Source of the DNA: Bacilli bacterium | GTDB taxonomy: Bacteria > Bacillota_I > Bacilli_A > RFN20 > CAG-826 | Assembly (NCBI GenBank): GCA_017429285.1 | Contig: JAFRPF010000037.1 | Location: 1-61,263 of the forward strand | Length of the DNA stretch: 61,263 nt | Direction of reading: 5' to 3' | Part shown: positions 27,824 through 38,490 of the stretch, in pieces | Position numbering within the stretch: the first letter of the stretch is position 1 | Layout of the letters: each line of letters opens with the position of its first letter | Position numbers and translations under genes: made by a program | The notes under the pieces: model-generated | Databases searched by the model: none | What the model was told of the DNA's origin: nothing | What the model saw: the letters and a program-made list of their open reading frames with translations, nothing else

Positions 27824-28276
27824 TTAGAATTTAACCTTCGGATATCTTCTTTCAAATTCTTCTTTTGTAAGTCTTTCCTTACAATTTTGAATCATGGTTT
27901 TATATAAAATACCTTTTGAATCAAACATCAAATAGCGGACATGACCTTGTCTTGTATAGAAAGTCACGGTCTTTTTCTTTTCGGATAAAGCTTCGTTAAT
28001 ATAAACTACATCACTATAGTAATAGATCAATTTTTTATTACCTCTATGGACGACAACATATTTCTTAAAGACTTCGTAATATGAGAATAAGAAAGTCACT
28101 AAAAATAGACCAACGGTACTTAAAACCCATATACCAATAATGAGATATTGTCTCCAATCATATGGGAAGGTGAATAAGAACAAATTGAAAGAAATGGAAA
28201 ATAAAAGCGCTGCGGCAATTAAGGAAACAACAATTAATGCCCACAAAGTACGGAAAATAGAAACCCTAACTTTCAT
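27824..28276 (-). CDS. Small membrane protein, possibly bacterial PH-like domain
   Basis: 150 residues: two membrane helices (about 8-34 and 42-66), then a ~80-residue cytosolic part with alternating hydrophobic and charged residues (KYVVVHRGNKKLIYYYSDVVYI, VTFYTRQGHVRYLMF) that resembles bacterial pleckstrin-like domains of YdbS type. No catalytic motif. Divergent from glgC. Function unknown. Confidence 0.55.
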   Translation of the reverse strand: MKVRVSIFRTLWALIVVSLIAAALLFSISFNLFLFTFPYDWRQYLIIGIWVLSTVGLFLVTFLFSYYEVFKKYVVVHRGNKKLIYYYSDVVYINEALSEKKKTVTFYTRQGHVRYLMFDSKGILYKTMIQNCKERLTKEEFERRYPKVKF

Positions 28277-28345
28277 ACAAATAATATGATATGTCTTAAT
28301 AAATTTTAAAAAAAGTTTTTTCTAATTAATTTATATGCGTGTGCG

Positions 28346-28354
28346 TGCTATAAT
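28346..28354 (+). promoter_or_regulatory. Extended -10 promoter of the glycogen operon
   Basis: TGC-TATAAT (28346-28354) is a TG-extended consensus -10; no good -35 is visible. AAGGAG follows at 28365-28370, eight bases before the ATG. Confidence 0.55.
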
Positions 28355-28378
28355 TTACGAGCGTAAGGAGAAAAAACT

Positions 28379-29506
28379 ATGCCAAATAAAGTAGTAGCGA
28401 TGATCTTAGCTGGTGGTAAAGGCACTCGTTTAGAAGCTTTAACTAAAAAGACTGCTAAACCTGCCGTTTCTTTCGCCGCTAAGTATCGTATCATTGATTT
28501 CCCTCTTAGTAACTGCGCTAATAGTGGAATCAATACAATCGGTGTCTTGACTCAGTATGAATCTACTGATTTAGATGCTTATGTGGGCAACGGTGAGAAA
28601 TGGGGTCTTAACGGTGTTCACTCATTATTAACATCTTTAGCCCCAAGACAAACTGAGGAAGGTGCGAACTGGTATAAAGGTACCGCTGATGCTATTACTC
28701 AAAACTTAGATTTCTTAGATGAAAATGAACCAGATTACGTCTTAATTCTTTCTGGTGACCACATCTATAAAACCTTATATAACGATATGGTCGATTTACA
28801 TATCGACACCAACGCGGACGCGACAATTTCGGTTATTGAAGTTGATCCAAAAGAAGCTTCTCGTTTCGGTATTATGGCGGTGGATAAGGAAGACCGTATC
28901 GTTGAATTCCAAGAAAAACCAAAGCAACCAAAGAGCAATCTAGCTTCTATGGGTGTTTATGTTTTCTCCTGGAAAATATTAAGAAAATATTTAGTGGAAG
29001 ACGCTAAAGATCCAAAATCAGAACATGACTTTGGTAACAATATCATTCCAAAGATGCTTAACGATGGTTTGAAGCTTCAAGCTTATCGTTATAAAGGCTA
29101 TTGGAGAGATGTTGGAACATTAGCCTCTTTACACCAAGCCAATATGGATATCGCTTCTAACGATGAGATGCTCAATTTATATGAATCTGATCGTGAAACG
29201 AGAATTTATACCGAAGACACTTATAGTGTCCCTCAATATATTGGTCCCTCTGGTTCAGTTACTAAATCCGTAGCTAATCAAGGTTCGGTTATTTTAGGTC
29301 ATGTGGAATCATGCGTTATTTCCTCTGATGCGATTATTGAAGAAGACGCGGTTTGCACACGCTGCGTTATTATGAAAGGCGCGCGCGTCAGCCAAGGCGC
29401 AAAAGTGCATAATGCGATTATCGCTCCTTATTCAATTATCAAACCAAAAGAAGAAATTAATCTTAATAGCGACAAGATTGTCCTTATCGCTAGAGGAGGA
29501 AAATAA
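28379..29506 (+). CDS. glgC: Glucose-1-phosphate adenylyltransferase
   Basis: 375 residues. ILAGGKGTRLEALTKKTAKPAV is the nucleotide-binding start; LSGDHIY near 124 and the FQEKPKQP and YRYKGYWRDVGT segments are typical. The C-terminus has left-handed beta-helix repeats. It makes ADP-glucose, the committed step of glycogen synthesis. First gene of glgC-glgD-glgA. Confidence 0.95.
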   Translation: MPNKVVAMILAGGKGTRLEALTKKTAKPAVSFAAKYRIIDFPLSNCANSGINTIGVLTQYESTDLDAYVGNGEKWGLNGVHSLLTSLAPRQTEEGANWYKGTADAITQNLDFLDENEPDYVLILSGDHIYKTLYNDMVDLHIDTNADATISVIEVDPKEASRFGIMAVDKEDRIVEFQEKPKQPKSNLASMGVYVFSWKILRKYLVEDAKDPKSEHDFGNNIIPKMLNDGLKLQAYRYKGYWRDVGTLASLHQANMDIASNDEMLNLYESDRETRIYTEDTYSVPQYIGPSGSVTKSVANQGSVILGHVESCVISSDAIIEEDAVCTRCVIMKGARVSQGAKVHNAIIAPYSIIKPKEEINLNSDKIVLIARGGK

Positions 29507-29508
29507 TT

Positions 29509-30627
29509 ATGGCAAAGATTTTAGGTATTTGTAATTTACATGACACTCCTAGCTTAGGACAATTAACCAAAACTCGTCCTTTAGGTGCTTTGTCATTCTT
29601 ATCTAGATATGGACTAATGGACTTTACTTTAAGTAATTTCTCTAACTCCGGAATTGATAGAATTGTCATTCTCACCGAATCCAATACCTCTGCGGTTTTA
29701 AACCATACTCAACAAGGTAATGTTTGGATCAACAACACGAGAACTGGATTCTTAAGAATCTGTGTGAACGAGAAATATATCGATACCCCAAAATTTAACA
29801 CTGATATTGCGAATATTGAATCACATTATTCAATTATCGAAGATACTAATCCAGATTATATTATCCTCGCTCCTAGTTTCTTCTTAATGTCATTTGATTT
29901 TAGAAAAATGATTGAATTCCATGAAGAAAATGGTGCGGAAATTACCTGCTTATATACGAAAATTAAACACGGCAAAAAAGAATATTTAAACTGCGACACC
30001 TTAGAAATCGCGAAAAACCATGTTATCACCCATAGCAAAGCTAATGTTGGAGAAGAAGAAAAACAAAATATTTCTTTAGAAACGTTTATTTTCTCTAGAA
30101 GTGCTTTCGATAAGATTATCGCTTTAAGCCATAAAGTTTCTTCCTTATATGGATTTAGAAGGATGGTTTCTTATGCGATTAATCATCATCGTATTGCGGT
30201 TCACGCGTTTGAATATGATGGATATGTTGTTCCAATCTTATCCAGCATGGATTATGTTAATAAATCATTTGAATTGTTGTCTTATGAAAATAGACAAAAA
30301 TTATTCTTAGATGATTGGCCAATTTATACAACCACTCATAACACTCCACCAGCTTTATATGGTGAACATGCGAAAGTGAAAAATTCCTTTATCGCTAATG
30401 GAGCAATTATCAAAGGACAAGTGGAAAATTCTATCATCTCCCGTGATGTTACTATCGAAGAAGGAGCGGTTATTAAAAACTGTTTATTATTCACTCAAAC
30501 ATATGTTGGTAAAGATGCTCATCTTGAATATGTTTTAACTGATAAAAATGTCAAAGTGAAAGAAGTGAAGGAACTTTCTGGAACTAAAGATAAAATTCTT
30601 GTCATTAAACAAGGAGATATTATCTAA
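29509..30627 (+). CDS. glgD: GlgD, non-catalytic partner of ADP-glucose pyrophosphorylase
   Basis: 372 residues, paralogue of GlgC. The GGxGxRL catalytic loop is replaced by CNLHDTPSLGQLTKTRP, as in Bacillota GlgD, which pairs with GlgC and raises its activity. YGLMDFTLSNFSNSGI matches the substrate segment. AGGAGG precedes the ATG and the gene follows glgC by 2 bases. Confidence 0.92.
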   Translation: MAKILGICNLHDTPSLGQLTKTRPLGALSFLSRYGLMDFTLSNFSNSGIDRIVILTESNTSAVLNHTQQGNVWINNTRTGFLRICVNEKYIDTPKFNTDIANIESHYSIIEDTNPDYIILAPSFFLMSFDFRKMIEFHEENGAEITCLYTKIKHGKKEYLNCDTLEIAKNHVITHSKANVGEEEKQNISLETFIFSRSAFDKIIALSHKVSSLYGFRRMVSYAINHHRIAVHAFEYDGYVVPILSSMDYVNKSFELLSYENRQKLFLDDWPIYTTTHNTPPALYGEHAKVKNSFIANGAIIKGQVENSIISRDVTIEEGAVIKNCLLFTQTYVGKDAHLEYVLTDKNVKVKEVKELSGTKDKILVIKQGDII

Positions 30628-32063
30628 TGAAGATCGCCATGATTGCTAGCGAAGCTAGACCATTTTGTAAAACCGGTGGTTTAGCCGATGTCGTTTATTC
30701 TTTATCAAAAGAGTTAACAGTGATGGGCGAGGAAGTGATGGTCATTCTTCCTTTCTATCAAACTGTTAAAGACACGATTAAAAGTCCAGTTAAACTTTAC
30801 GATTCATTCTCCATCAATATGTCTTGGAGATATCAAGAAGTAAAAGTTTATTTAACATATACAGATGGCATTACCTATTACTTCATCGAACATTGGTATT
30901 TTGATCGTTCCCGTATTTACGGGGATGGTGACGATGGAGAAAGATTTGCCTTCTTCTCTTTAGCGGCTACTGAGTTTTTATTTAGAATGAAAAAAGCCCC
31001 AGATATCATCCATGTCCATGACTGGCAACCTGGTATGATTCCTTGTCTTATTCGTGAAGTGGATGGATTTAAAGAAAAATTTTCTAAAACTCATACGGTG
31101 ATGACCATTCATAACCCCGCTTTCCAAGGCATGCTTGATAGAGACGCCTTACCAAATTTATATAATTTAAGCGAATCATTATATGATGATGGACAAGTGA
31201 GATTAGATGATAAAGTATCTACTTTAAAAGCCGGTATTGTTTATGCAGATAAAATCACCACAGTTTCTCCAAACCATCATGAAGAATTATTAACTCCACA
31301 AGGTGGTATGCATCTAGATGGTGTCTTAAGACTTAGAGAATGGGATTTCTGTGGCATTCTTAACGGTATCGATTATTTAGAATTTAATCCGGAAAACGAT
31401 CCCTATTTAGTGGAAAACTATACCTATAAAGATTTAATCGCTAAAAAGAAGATTAATCATGATAAGCTACTAGAAGAATTACATATTAAAGATTTTGATA
31501 GACCTTTATATTCCGTCGTTTCCAGGTTAACCTGGCAAAAAGGTTTAGATATCATGTTCCCAGCGATTGAAGAATTAGCTTTAAGAGGATGTAATATTGT
31601 CGTCCTTGGCAGTGGAGAAAGACAATATGAGATGGAACTGGAAAGATTAAGAGCTAAATATCCTGATAATATCGCTATTTATATCGGTTATAACGACGCA
31701 TTAGCACATCGTATTTATGCCGCTAGTGACTTCTTTATGATGCCTTCATTATTTGAACCATGTGGTTTAGGGCAAATGATTGCTCAAAGATATGGAACAT
31801 TGCCCATTGTAAGAAGAACCGGTGGATTAAAAGATTCCGTTATTAATTTTGATAGTTCTAATGAAAAGACTTCTAATGGATTTGGTTTTGATAATTATCA
31901 TCCAGATGATATGAAATATACTTGTGTCTATGCTTATGACACATGGTTTAATAAAGCTTTAATTAAAAAATTAAAAGTTAATGCGATGAAAACCGATAAT
32001 TCCTGGAGAAGAAGCGCGAAGAATTATCTCGGTGTTTATAAGGAACTTATTTCTCGTAAATAG
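30627..32063 (+). CDS. glgA: Glycogen synthase (ADP-glucose type)
   Basis: 478 residues, GT5 family, GT-B fold. KTGGLADVVYSL near 16-27 binds ADP-glucose; HVHDWQPGMIP, NGIDYLEFNPENDP and the PSLFEPCGLGQM segment with its catalytic Glu are present. It adds glucose units in alpha-1,4 linkage. No branching enzyme (glgB) or phosphorylase (glgP) lies in the window. It overlaps the glgD stop by one base. Confidence 0.95.
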   Translation: MKIAMIASEARPFCKTGGLADVVYSLSKELTVMGEEVMVILPFYQTVKDTIKSPVKLYDSFSINMSWRYQEVKVYLTYTDGITYYFIEHWYFDRSRIYGDGDDGERFAFFSLAATEFLFRMKKAPDIIHVHDWQPGMIPCLIREVDGFKEKFSKTHTVMTIHNPAFQGMLDRDALPNLYNLSESLYDDGQVRLDDKVSTLKAGIVYADKITTVSPNHHEELLTPQGGMHLDGVLRLREWDFCGILNGIDYLEFNPENDPYLVENYTYKDLIAKKKINHDKLLEELHIKDFDRPLYSVVSRLTWQKGLDIMFPAIEELALRGCNIVVLGSGERQYEMELERLRAKYPDNIAIYIGYNDALAHRIYAASDFFMMPSLFEPCGLGQMIAQRYGTLPIVRRTGGLKDSVINFDSSNEKTSNGFGFDNYHPDDMKYTCVYAYDTWFNKALIKKLKVNAMKTDNSWRRSAKNYLGVYKELISRK

Positions 32064-32083
32064 AAAGTTTTTGAGGTGACTAT

Positions 32084-34480
32084 ATGGGTTACGATTATTC
32101 AAAAATAGAAAAGAAATGGCAAAAATATTGGAATGATCATCAAACATTTAAAACTGATGTTTGGGATTTTTCAAAACCAAAATTTTATGCTTTAGATATG
32201 TTTCCATATCCTTCTGGAGTGGGACTTCATGCTGGTCACCCAGAAGGGTATACCGCCACTGATATCGTTTCCCGTATGAAAAGGATGCAAGGATATAATG
32301 TCCTTCACCCCATGGGATATGATTCTTTTGGTTTACCCGCGGAACAATACGCGATTCAAACTGGTCATCATCCTGAAGGATTTACCCAAACTAACATAGA
32401 AACATTTACTCACCAATTAAAAGAACTGGGTTTTGATTATGATTGGGATAAGATGATTTCCACAAGTGATCCAAATTTCTATAAATGGACGCAGTGGATT
32501 TTTAAAGGTTTATTTATCGATGGTTATGCCAAATATATCGATATGCCTGTGAATTGGTGCGAAGAACTTGGTACTGTTTTATCAAATGACGAAGTCATCG
32601 ATGGTAAAAGTGAAAGAGGCGGTTATCCTGTTATTCGTAAGAATTTAAAACAGTGGGTCATCGACCAACCCAAATTTGCGGAAGAATTATTAGAAGGACT
32701 CGACCGTATTGATTGGCCAGAATCCACGAAAGAAATTCAAAGAAACTGGATTGGTAAATCAATCGGTGCATTAGTCGATTTTAAAGTCGAAAGAAGTAAT
32801 GAAAAATTTACTGTTTTTACCACAAGATGTGACACACTTTTTGGTGCGACATATTGTGTTTTAGCGCCTGAACATCCATTGGTGAAAAAGATTACCACTG
32901 ATGAACAAAGAAAAGCTATTGAAGATTATGTTGAAGTCTCTTCGAGAAAATCAGAACTTGAAAGAACTTCGTTAAATAAAGAAAAAACCGGTGTATTTAC
33001 CGGTAGTTATGCGATTAATCCCGTAAATAATAAATTAATCCCAATTTATATTTCTGATTATGTTTTATCTACTTATGGAACTGGAGCCATTATGGCGGTT
33101 CCCGCTCACGACAGTAGAGATTATGCTTTCGCTAAGAAATTTAATTTAGAAATCATTCCTGTCCTTGAAGGTGGAAATATTGCTAAAGAAGCTTACGAGG
33201 GTGATGGTTTACATATCAACTCCGGTTTCTTAAACGGATTAAATAAGAAAGATGCGATAGATAAGATGTTATCTTTCTTAAAAGAAAAAGGAATTGGTGA
33301 ACAAAAAATAAATTATAAATTTAGAGAATGGATATTCGCTAGACAAAGATATTGGGGTGAACCTGTTCCTGTTGTGCATATGGAAGATGGCTCCATTCAT
33401 CCTTTATCTGATGAAGAATTACCACTTGTTTTACCTATATTAGATGACTATAAAGGTCATAATGGACAAGCTCCACTTGAAAACGCCACTAAGTGGAAAG
33501 AATATGAATTTAACGGACTAAAAGGTAAAAGAGAAACATCCACAATGCCAGGAAGCGCTGGTAGTAGCTGGTATTTCTTAAGATATGTCGATCCACACAA
33601 TAATGAGACGTTCTGCGATAAACGTTTAGCGGACCACTGGTTACCAGTTGATTTATATATCGGTGGGCCAGAACACGCGGTGGGACATTTAATCTATTCC
33701 CGTATCTGGACCAAATATTTGTATAAAAAAGGATATATATCCTTTGATGAGCCATTTAAGAAATTAGTTCATCAAGGTATGATTTTAGGCGCAAACGGCA
33801 TTAAGATGGGTAAACGTTATCCAGAATTTGTCATTAATCCGAGCGATATTGTTCGAGACTATGGTGCGGATACATTACGCTTATATGAAATGTTCATGGG
33901 ACCACTTGAAGCGAGCAAACCTTGGTCTGATCAAGGGGTTGAAGGAGCACATCGATATTTAGAAAGAGTGTACCGTGCAATCGTGGAAAGTGATTTCATC
34001 GTCGATGAAGAAATTCCTGAACTTGATCTAATCTATAATCAAACTGTCAAAAAAGTCAGTGAAGATTATGAAAATCTCTTCTTTAATACGGCGATTTCAC
34101 AAATGATGATCTTCATAAATGAAGTCTATAAAATTGGTAAATTACCAAGAAAATATGCGGAAGGATTTGTGAAATTAATCTCCTGTATTACCCCTCATAT
34201 CGGTGAGGAGATGTGGGAAAAACTCGGACATAATAACACCATTGCTTATGAAAGTTGGCCAACTTATGATCCGACTAAACTTGAATCTAATAGTGTAAAA
34301 ATTGCTGTTAGCGTTAACGGCAAATTACGTGGCACTTTAGAGATAGATAAAGATAGTGACGATGAAAAGGTGAAAGCACTAGCCTTAGAACTTGAAAATG
34401 TTAGAAAGTTCACCGAGGGTCTCACTATTAGAAAAATCATTGTTGTTAAAAACAAGATTGTAAATATTGTCGTCAGTTAA
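32084..34480 (+). CDS. leuS: Leucyl-tRNA synthetase
   Basis: 798 residues, class I. HIGH-type motif [16 protein letters not shown] near 45-60, the CP1 editing domain with [12 protein letters not shown] and AVPAHDSRD, and a KMSKS loop that reads KMGKR (Lys574 onwards). All domains, including the C-terminal one, look complete. The short gap to glgA (20 bases, with GAGGTG) suggests read-through from the glycogen operon. No T-box leader is present. Confidence 0.96.
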   Translation: MGYDYSKIEKKWQKYWNDHQTFKTDVWDFSKPKFYALDMFPYPSGVGLHAGHPEGYTATDIVSRMKRMQGYNVLHPMGYDSFGLPAEQYAIQTGHHPEGFTQTNIETFTHQLKELGFDYDWDKMISTSDPNFYKWTQWIFKGLFIDGYAKYIDMPVNWCEELGTVLSNDEVIDGKSERGGYPVIRKNLKQWVIDQPKFAEELLEGLDRIDWPESTKEIQRNWIGKSIGALVDFKVERSNEKFTVFTTRCDTLFGATYCVLAPEHPLVKKITTDEQRKAIEDYVEVSSRKSELERTSLNKEKTGVFTGSYAINPVNNKLIPIYISDYVLSTYGTGAIMAVPAHDSRDYAFAKKFNLEIIPVLEGGNIAKEAYEGDGLHINSGFLNGLNKKDAIDKMLSFLKEKGIGEQKINYKFREWIFARQRYWGEPVPVVHMEDGSIHPLSDEELPLVLPILDDYKGHNGQAPLENATKWKEYEFNGLKGKRETSTMPGSAGSSWYFLRYVDPHNNETFCDKRLADHWLPVDLYIGGPEHAVGHLIYSRIWTKYLYKKGYISFDEPFKKLVHQGMILGANGIKMGKRYPEFVINPSDIVRDYGADTLRLYEMFMGPLEASKPWSDQGVEGAHRYLERVYRAIVESDFIVDEEIPELDLIYNQTVKKVSEDYENLFFNTAISQMMIFINEVYKIGKLPRKYAEGFVKLISCITPHIGEEMWEKLGHNNTIAYESWPTYDPTKLESNSVKIAVSVNGKLRGTLEIDKDSDDEKVKALALELENVRKFTEGLTIRKIIVVKNKIVNIVVS

Positions 34481-34526
34481 TTAATTTATGCACGATACCC
34501 AATTAGGGATTGTAGCGGAGGTAAAA

Positions 34527-35297
34527 ATGAATTTATGTATTGACGTCGGTAACACGACAATAGGGGTAGGCTTTTTCAAAGAAAAAGAATTATTCCTAAG
34601 ATTAACATTTACAGTTAATCAAAAACAAACAAAAGACGAATTTAAAAGCGTCATTAAAAGAACATTAGAAGAAAATAAAACATCTACTAGCGATATTAGT
34701 AGAATCATCTTTTCTTCTGTAGTTCCTTCTTTAAATTCTCCTTTTATTGGAGCATTAGAAGAAGTCTTTAATATCAAGCCCTTATTAATCGCTCCTGGGA
34801 TTAAAACTGGATTGAGTGTTCATGTTGATAATCCAAGTGAAATTGGTAATGACTTAATCGGTGTGATGGTGGGGGCTAAAGAAAAATATGGCTACCCCTT
34901 ATTAATCGCTGATTTAGGAACCGCTAGTAAGATTTTATTAATTGATAAAAGTGGATCATTTATTAGCTGTTTAATTATGCCTGGTTTATCTTTAAGTTTA
35001 TCTTCTTTAACTAGTAGAGCAGCATTATTACCAGAAATAATGATTAAAGTTCCAGAAACTATTTTAGCCAAGAACACGATTGATGCGATTAACGCCGGTG
35101 TCATATTCGGACATGCGGATATGATTAACGGAGCGATTAACCGCTACGAAAAAGAAATTGGTTATAAATGTAAGCACATCCTATCAGGAGGAAGTGGTGT
35201 TTATCTAAAAGATATATTAAAACAAGATTTTGAATACGATCCTGATTTATGTTTAAAAGGTTTAAATTCTATTATCTATAGAAACGAGGAAAAGTAA
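34527..35297 (+). CDS. coaX: Type III pantothenate kinase
   Basis: 256 residues from the ATG at 34527 (GGAGG five bases upstream; a frame opening at 34488 has no ribosome site). CIDVGNTTIGVGFF is the ASKHA phosphate-1 motif; LIADLGTASKI and LSGGSG follow. It phosphorylates pantothenate in CoA synthesis. Usual CoaX reads DxGTA/T near 130; this one has ADLGTASK. It lies next to an ECF S-component gene; coaE is also in the window, fused to mutM at 51.3 kb. Confidence 0.9.
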   Translation: MNLCIDVGNTTIGVGFFKEKELFLRLTFTVNQKQTKDEFKSVIKRTLEENKTSTSDISRIIFSSVVPSLNSPFIGALEEVFNIKPLLIAPGIKTGLSVHVDNPSEIGNDLIGVMVGAKEKYGYPLLIADLGTASKILLIDKSGSFISCLIMPGLSLSLSSLTSRAALLPEIMIKVPETILAKNTIDAINAGVIFGHADMINGAINRYEKEIGYKCKHILSGGSGVYLKDILKQDFEYDPDLCLKGLNSIIYRNEEK

Positions 35298-35298
35298 T

Positions 35299-37290
35299 AT
35301 GAAAAACGAAAATGTAAAATCTATTGCGCGTAACGCTCTTATTGTTGCCGTTATTGCTATTATGTCATTTGTACCATATGTAGGATATATTGGTATCCCG
35401 GCAGTTGGTATTTCTATTACCACAATTCATCTTGCGGTTTTAATATTCGCGTGGATGTTTGGTTGGAAGGAAGGTTTGGTTTCAGGCTTGGCCTTTGGTA
35501 TTTTCTCTTTAATTAAAGCGGCCACTATGCCAAATTCTCCAATTGATGTTTATTTTGTTAATCCTCTTATTTCTGTTTTGCCTCGTGTTCTATTCGGTTT
35601 CTTAGCTGGTATCATTTTTGATATCTTAAGAAAGATTAGAAAACCTCACGTCAGATTAATTTCTAATATCATTGTTTGTGGAATTATGACTTTATTCCAT
35701 TCTATTCTTACCTTATCCATGCTCTATGTGATGGCGGGTAATAAAGAACAATTACAAACATTTACTTATTTCTCTCTTATTTTGACTTTAGTAAGTTGGA
35801 ACGGGTTATTAGAATTAGCCGCCTCAATTATCATTACACCTTTATTAATTCTGCCTTTAGATAAGGCCTTTCCTGATTACGAAGCTTTATATCATGGAAC
35901 CTTAAAAGGAAGAAAAAGAGCCTCGATTTACGAGACTATTACACTAAATAGCCGTCAAGAGTTATTAGAAAACTTAGGTAAATTTGTCTCTATCAATTCC
36001 GTTTTTGATGGTAGCACTGTTGATAAAAATAATCCTTTTGGTAAAGGTGTTAGTAAGGCCTTAGGATTCATCGAAAAGTTAGCCAGAAACGATGGCTTTA
36101 CCGTTACTAATTACGAAAATAAAGTTGTCGAAATTTTATGTGGCGAAGGCAAAAATATTACCATTTTAGCTCACGCTGACGTCGTTCCTGCTGGTACAGG
36201 TTGGAATCAAGATCCATTTAAGATGGTTGATCATGGCGATCGTTTAACTGGTCGTGGTGTGGCTGATGATAAAGGCCCATTACTTGCCGCTTATTATGCT
36301 ATGAAAGCCATTAGAGATAATCATTTACAAGGTGATTATCAAATTAGATTTATTGTCGGTGGAAATGAGGAAAGTGGATCCGCTGGCGTGGAATATTATT
36401 TTAATAAATTAAAGAAGGTTCAACCTGACTTTGGATTCTCTCCAGATGCGGAATATCCTTTGATTTTTGCGGAAAAAGGAATTGTGAATTTTGAGGTTAA
36501 AAAGAAGCTAACTTTAAAGCATGTATATTCCATCGATGGGGGTGAAGCTAGTAACTCCGTTATTGAGAAGTGTGTTGTCGTTTTAGATTATGACACTGAC
36601 TTCATTACTTATTTAGATGATGGCCGTTATGATGTTGATTATATTAGAGACGAGGATAAATTAATTGTCACCTTTAAGGGAAAAGCCGCCCATGGATCAA
36701 CTCCTGAAAATGGTTTCAATGCTGGTATGGCGGCGATTAAATGTCTAGCTAATTACTTTACTAATAAAGATTTATTACAACTTTATGCTTGCTATAGCAA
36801 TTTACAAGGTTATGGTTTAGATGCCTTTGGTAATTCCGATGAAATGGGTCATAACTCATTAAATGTTGGCATTATCAAATTTGACGGAAAAGAATTTGAA
36901 ATGATTGTTAATTTCCGTTATGTCGATACTTGTGATATCGAAGATATTAAAAGAAATATCAAAGAACATAGCAAACCATTTACTATTAACTTCTTAGGTG
37001 AAAGTAAACTATTACATTATCCAAAAGAATCAGTTTTAGTGCAGACTTTATTAAAAGCTTATCAAGATGAAACTGGTGATCTTAAGAGTGAACCAAAAGC
37101 TATCGGTGGTGGAACTTATGCCAAAGAAGCCAATAATATCGTGGCATTTGGTATGGAATTCCCCGGCTGGAATTCGAATATGCACTCCCCAGGTGAACAG
37201 GTGAGAAAATCCGACTTATTCAAATCTCTTAGCATTTATGCTAAGGCGATTGTAGATTTAGGAAAGGAACTCGAAAAGCGTGAGGACTAA
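35299..37290 (+). CDS. Fusion of an ECF transporter S-component with an M20 (PepV/Sapep-like) dipeptidase
   Basis: 663 residues in one frame. Residues 1 to about 195 are a six-helix membrane unit like ECF vitamin transporter S-components, with AxxxA (Ala13, Ala17) in helix 1, the contact motif for the T-component. After a ~15-residue basic linker (LKGRKRAS) comes a complete M20 metallopeptidase: AHADVVP (His292, Asp294), GRGVADDKG near 317, GNEESGS (Glu pair near 356), DAEYP, the lid segment KAAHGSTPENG, and SNMHSP (His629). No internal start sits near the junction. The S-component part may take up pantothenate, given the coaX neighbour, or a peptide-like solute. I do not know this fusion from any characterised protein. 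Confidence 0.85.
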   Translation: MKNENVKSIARNALIVAVIAIMSFVPYVGYIGIPAVGISITTIHLAVLIFAWMFGWKEGLVSGLAFGIFSLIKAATMPNSPIDVYFVNPLISVLPRVLFGFLAGIIFDILRKIRKPHVRLISNIIVCGIMTLFHSILTLSMLYVMAGNKEQLQTFTYFSLILTLVSWNGLLELAASIIITPLLILPLDKAFPDYEALYHGTLKGRKRASIYETITLNSRQELLENLGKFVSINSVFDGSTVDKNNPFGKGVSKALGFIEKLARNDGFTVTNYENKVVEILCGEGKNITILAHADVVPAGTGWNQDPFKMVDHGDRLTGRGVADDKGPLLAAYYAMKAIRDNHLQGDYQIRFIVGGNEESGSAGVEYYFNKLKKVQPDFGFSPDAEYPLIFAEKGIVNFEVKKKLTLKHVYSIDGGEASNSVIEKCVVVLDYDTDFITYLDDGRYDVDYIRDEDKLIVTFKGKAAHGSTPENGFNAGMAAIKCLANYFTNKDLLQLYACYSNLQGYGLDAFGNSDEMGHNSLNVGIIKFDGKEFEMIVNFRYVDTCDIEDIKRNIKEHSKPFTINFLGESKLLHYPKESVLVQTLLKAYQDETGDLKSEPKAIGGGTYAKEANNIVAFGMEFPGWNSNMHSPGEQVRKSDLFKSLSIYAKAIVDLGKELEKRED

Positions 37291-37888
37291 ATATAAACCT
37301 TGGGCTGAACCTTATATTAAAGAACATAACGAAGTAATGTTTTCTTTAGAAGAACTTCTATCTTTTAATAAACCTTATTATCTAGAAATCGGTTCTGGTA
37401 AAGGCCAATTTTTAGTCGATATGGCCAAAAAATTTCCAGATAAATTTTTCGTCGGTGTTGAAAGAAATATTACCTGCTCTGGATTTACGGCGAAAAAGCT
37501 CGTCGAATCAGAAATAAATAATGCGAAACTGATGTTTATTAACGCTGAGATATTAATTAAGGAAATAAAAGATAATTCTATTGAATCAATATTTTTAAAT
37601 TTCTCTGACCCTTGGCCAAAGAAAAGACATCATAAAAGAAGATTAACAGCGAAATATTATTTAGAGAATTATTACCGAGTACTGAAAAATGGTGGAAGAC
37701 TAATCATTAAAACAGATAATGTAGATTTATTTAATTTCACTTTAGAAAATATTTCCGAAACAAAATTTAAATTAATTTACCAAAACGATAATTATCTTGA
37801 TTTAGATGAATTTGATACGATGACGGAATATGAGAAAAGTTTCCGTGATGAAGGCATTAAAATCAACCGTTTAATATTGGAGAAATAA
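37280..37888 (+). CDS. trmB: tRNA (guanine-N7)-methyltransferase
   Basis: 202 residues. EIGSGKGQFLVDMAKKFP near 36-53 is the SAM loop; NFSDPWPKKRHHKRRL near 112-127 is the TrmB signature. It makes m7G46 in tRNA. The start is GTG at 37280, overlapping the previous stop by 11 bases. Confidence 0.94.
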   Translation: MRTKYKPWAEPYIKEHNEVMFSLEELLSFNKPYYLEIGSGKGQFLVDMAKKFPDKFFVGVERNITCSGFTAKKLVESEINNAKLMFINAEILIKEIKDNSIESIFLNFSDPWPKKRHHKRRLTAKYYLENYYRVLKNGGRLIIKTDNVDLFNFTLENISETKFKLIYQNDNYLDLDEFDTMTEYEKSFRDEGIKINRLILEK

Positions 37889-37890
37889 TT

Positions 37891-38490
37891 ATGAAAGATT
37901 ACGCGATTCATTATTCATATAAAGGAATAGGAGATGTTTTAATTATCATCTTCGATAATCAAAAAGAAGTCACTAAACATATAAGAAAAGGTAGAGTGGA
38001 AGTCATCTATAATAACGAAGAAATTATCGGTTATAACATCTTTGATGTTAAAGATATCGTTAAAATTAAAAATGAAGGTAAGATATTTCTTCCTTCCCCG
38101 ATGTTAATTTCTGTGATTAATACCATCTTAAAAAATGGAGGTTTAGAAGAACTAGAAGAGATGAAACATTCCGGTTTTTATGTCGCCTCTATTGTGGACG
38201 CGATACCTTTGGACGAAGAAAAATGTTTTATAACCGCTTCCTTAGGTGATGAATATGTTTCAGGAATTACTAAGGACAATAATTTAATGGCGAATGAAAA
38301 AATAGTAATCGCAAAAGTGGGCACTAGATTATCTAATGGAGAAATAGTTAAAGTTGGCAATATGGATGGGACATTACTTAATGGACACATCTGTACTTGT
38401 GAAGAACTTAATGAACCAGGAACTGGTGTTTTGAAATTAGATAAAGATATTGAAATAGGAAGAGATTTCTTCTATATGGAGGAAAAATAA
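37891..38490 (+). CDS. ytpR: YtpR-type tRNA-binding protein
   Basis: 199 residues. The N-terminal ~85 residues fit the DUF4479-like part and the rest is a tRNA-binding OB fold of the EMAP/PheT type (GFYVASIVDAIPLDEEKC, IAKVGTRLSNGEIV, HICTCEEL). It is the free-standing relative of the PheRS beta N-terminus. In Bacillus ytpR is also near trmB. Molecular role unknown. Confidence 0.85.
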   Translation: MKDYAIHYSYKGIGDVLIIIFDNQKEVTKHIRKGRVEVIYNNEEIIGYNIFDVKDIVKIKNEGKIFLPSPMLISVINTILKNGGLEELEEMKHSGFYVASIVDAIPLDEEKCFITASLGDEYVSGITKDNNLMANEKIVIAKVGTRLSNGEIVKVGNMDGTLLNGHICTCEELNEPGTGVLKLDKDIEIGRDFFYMEEK

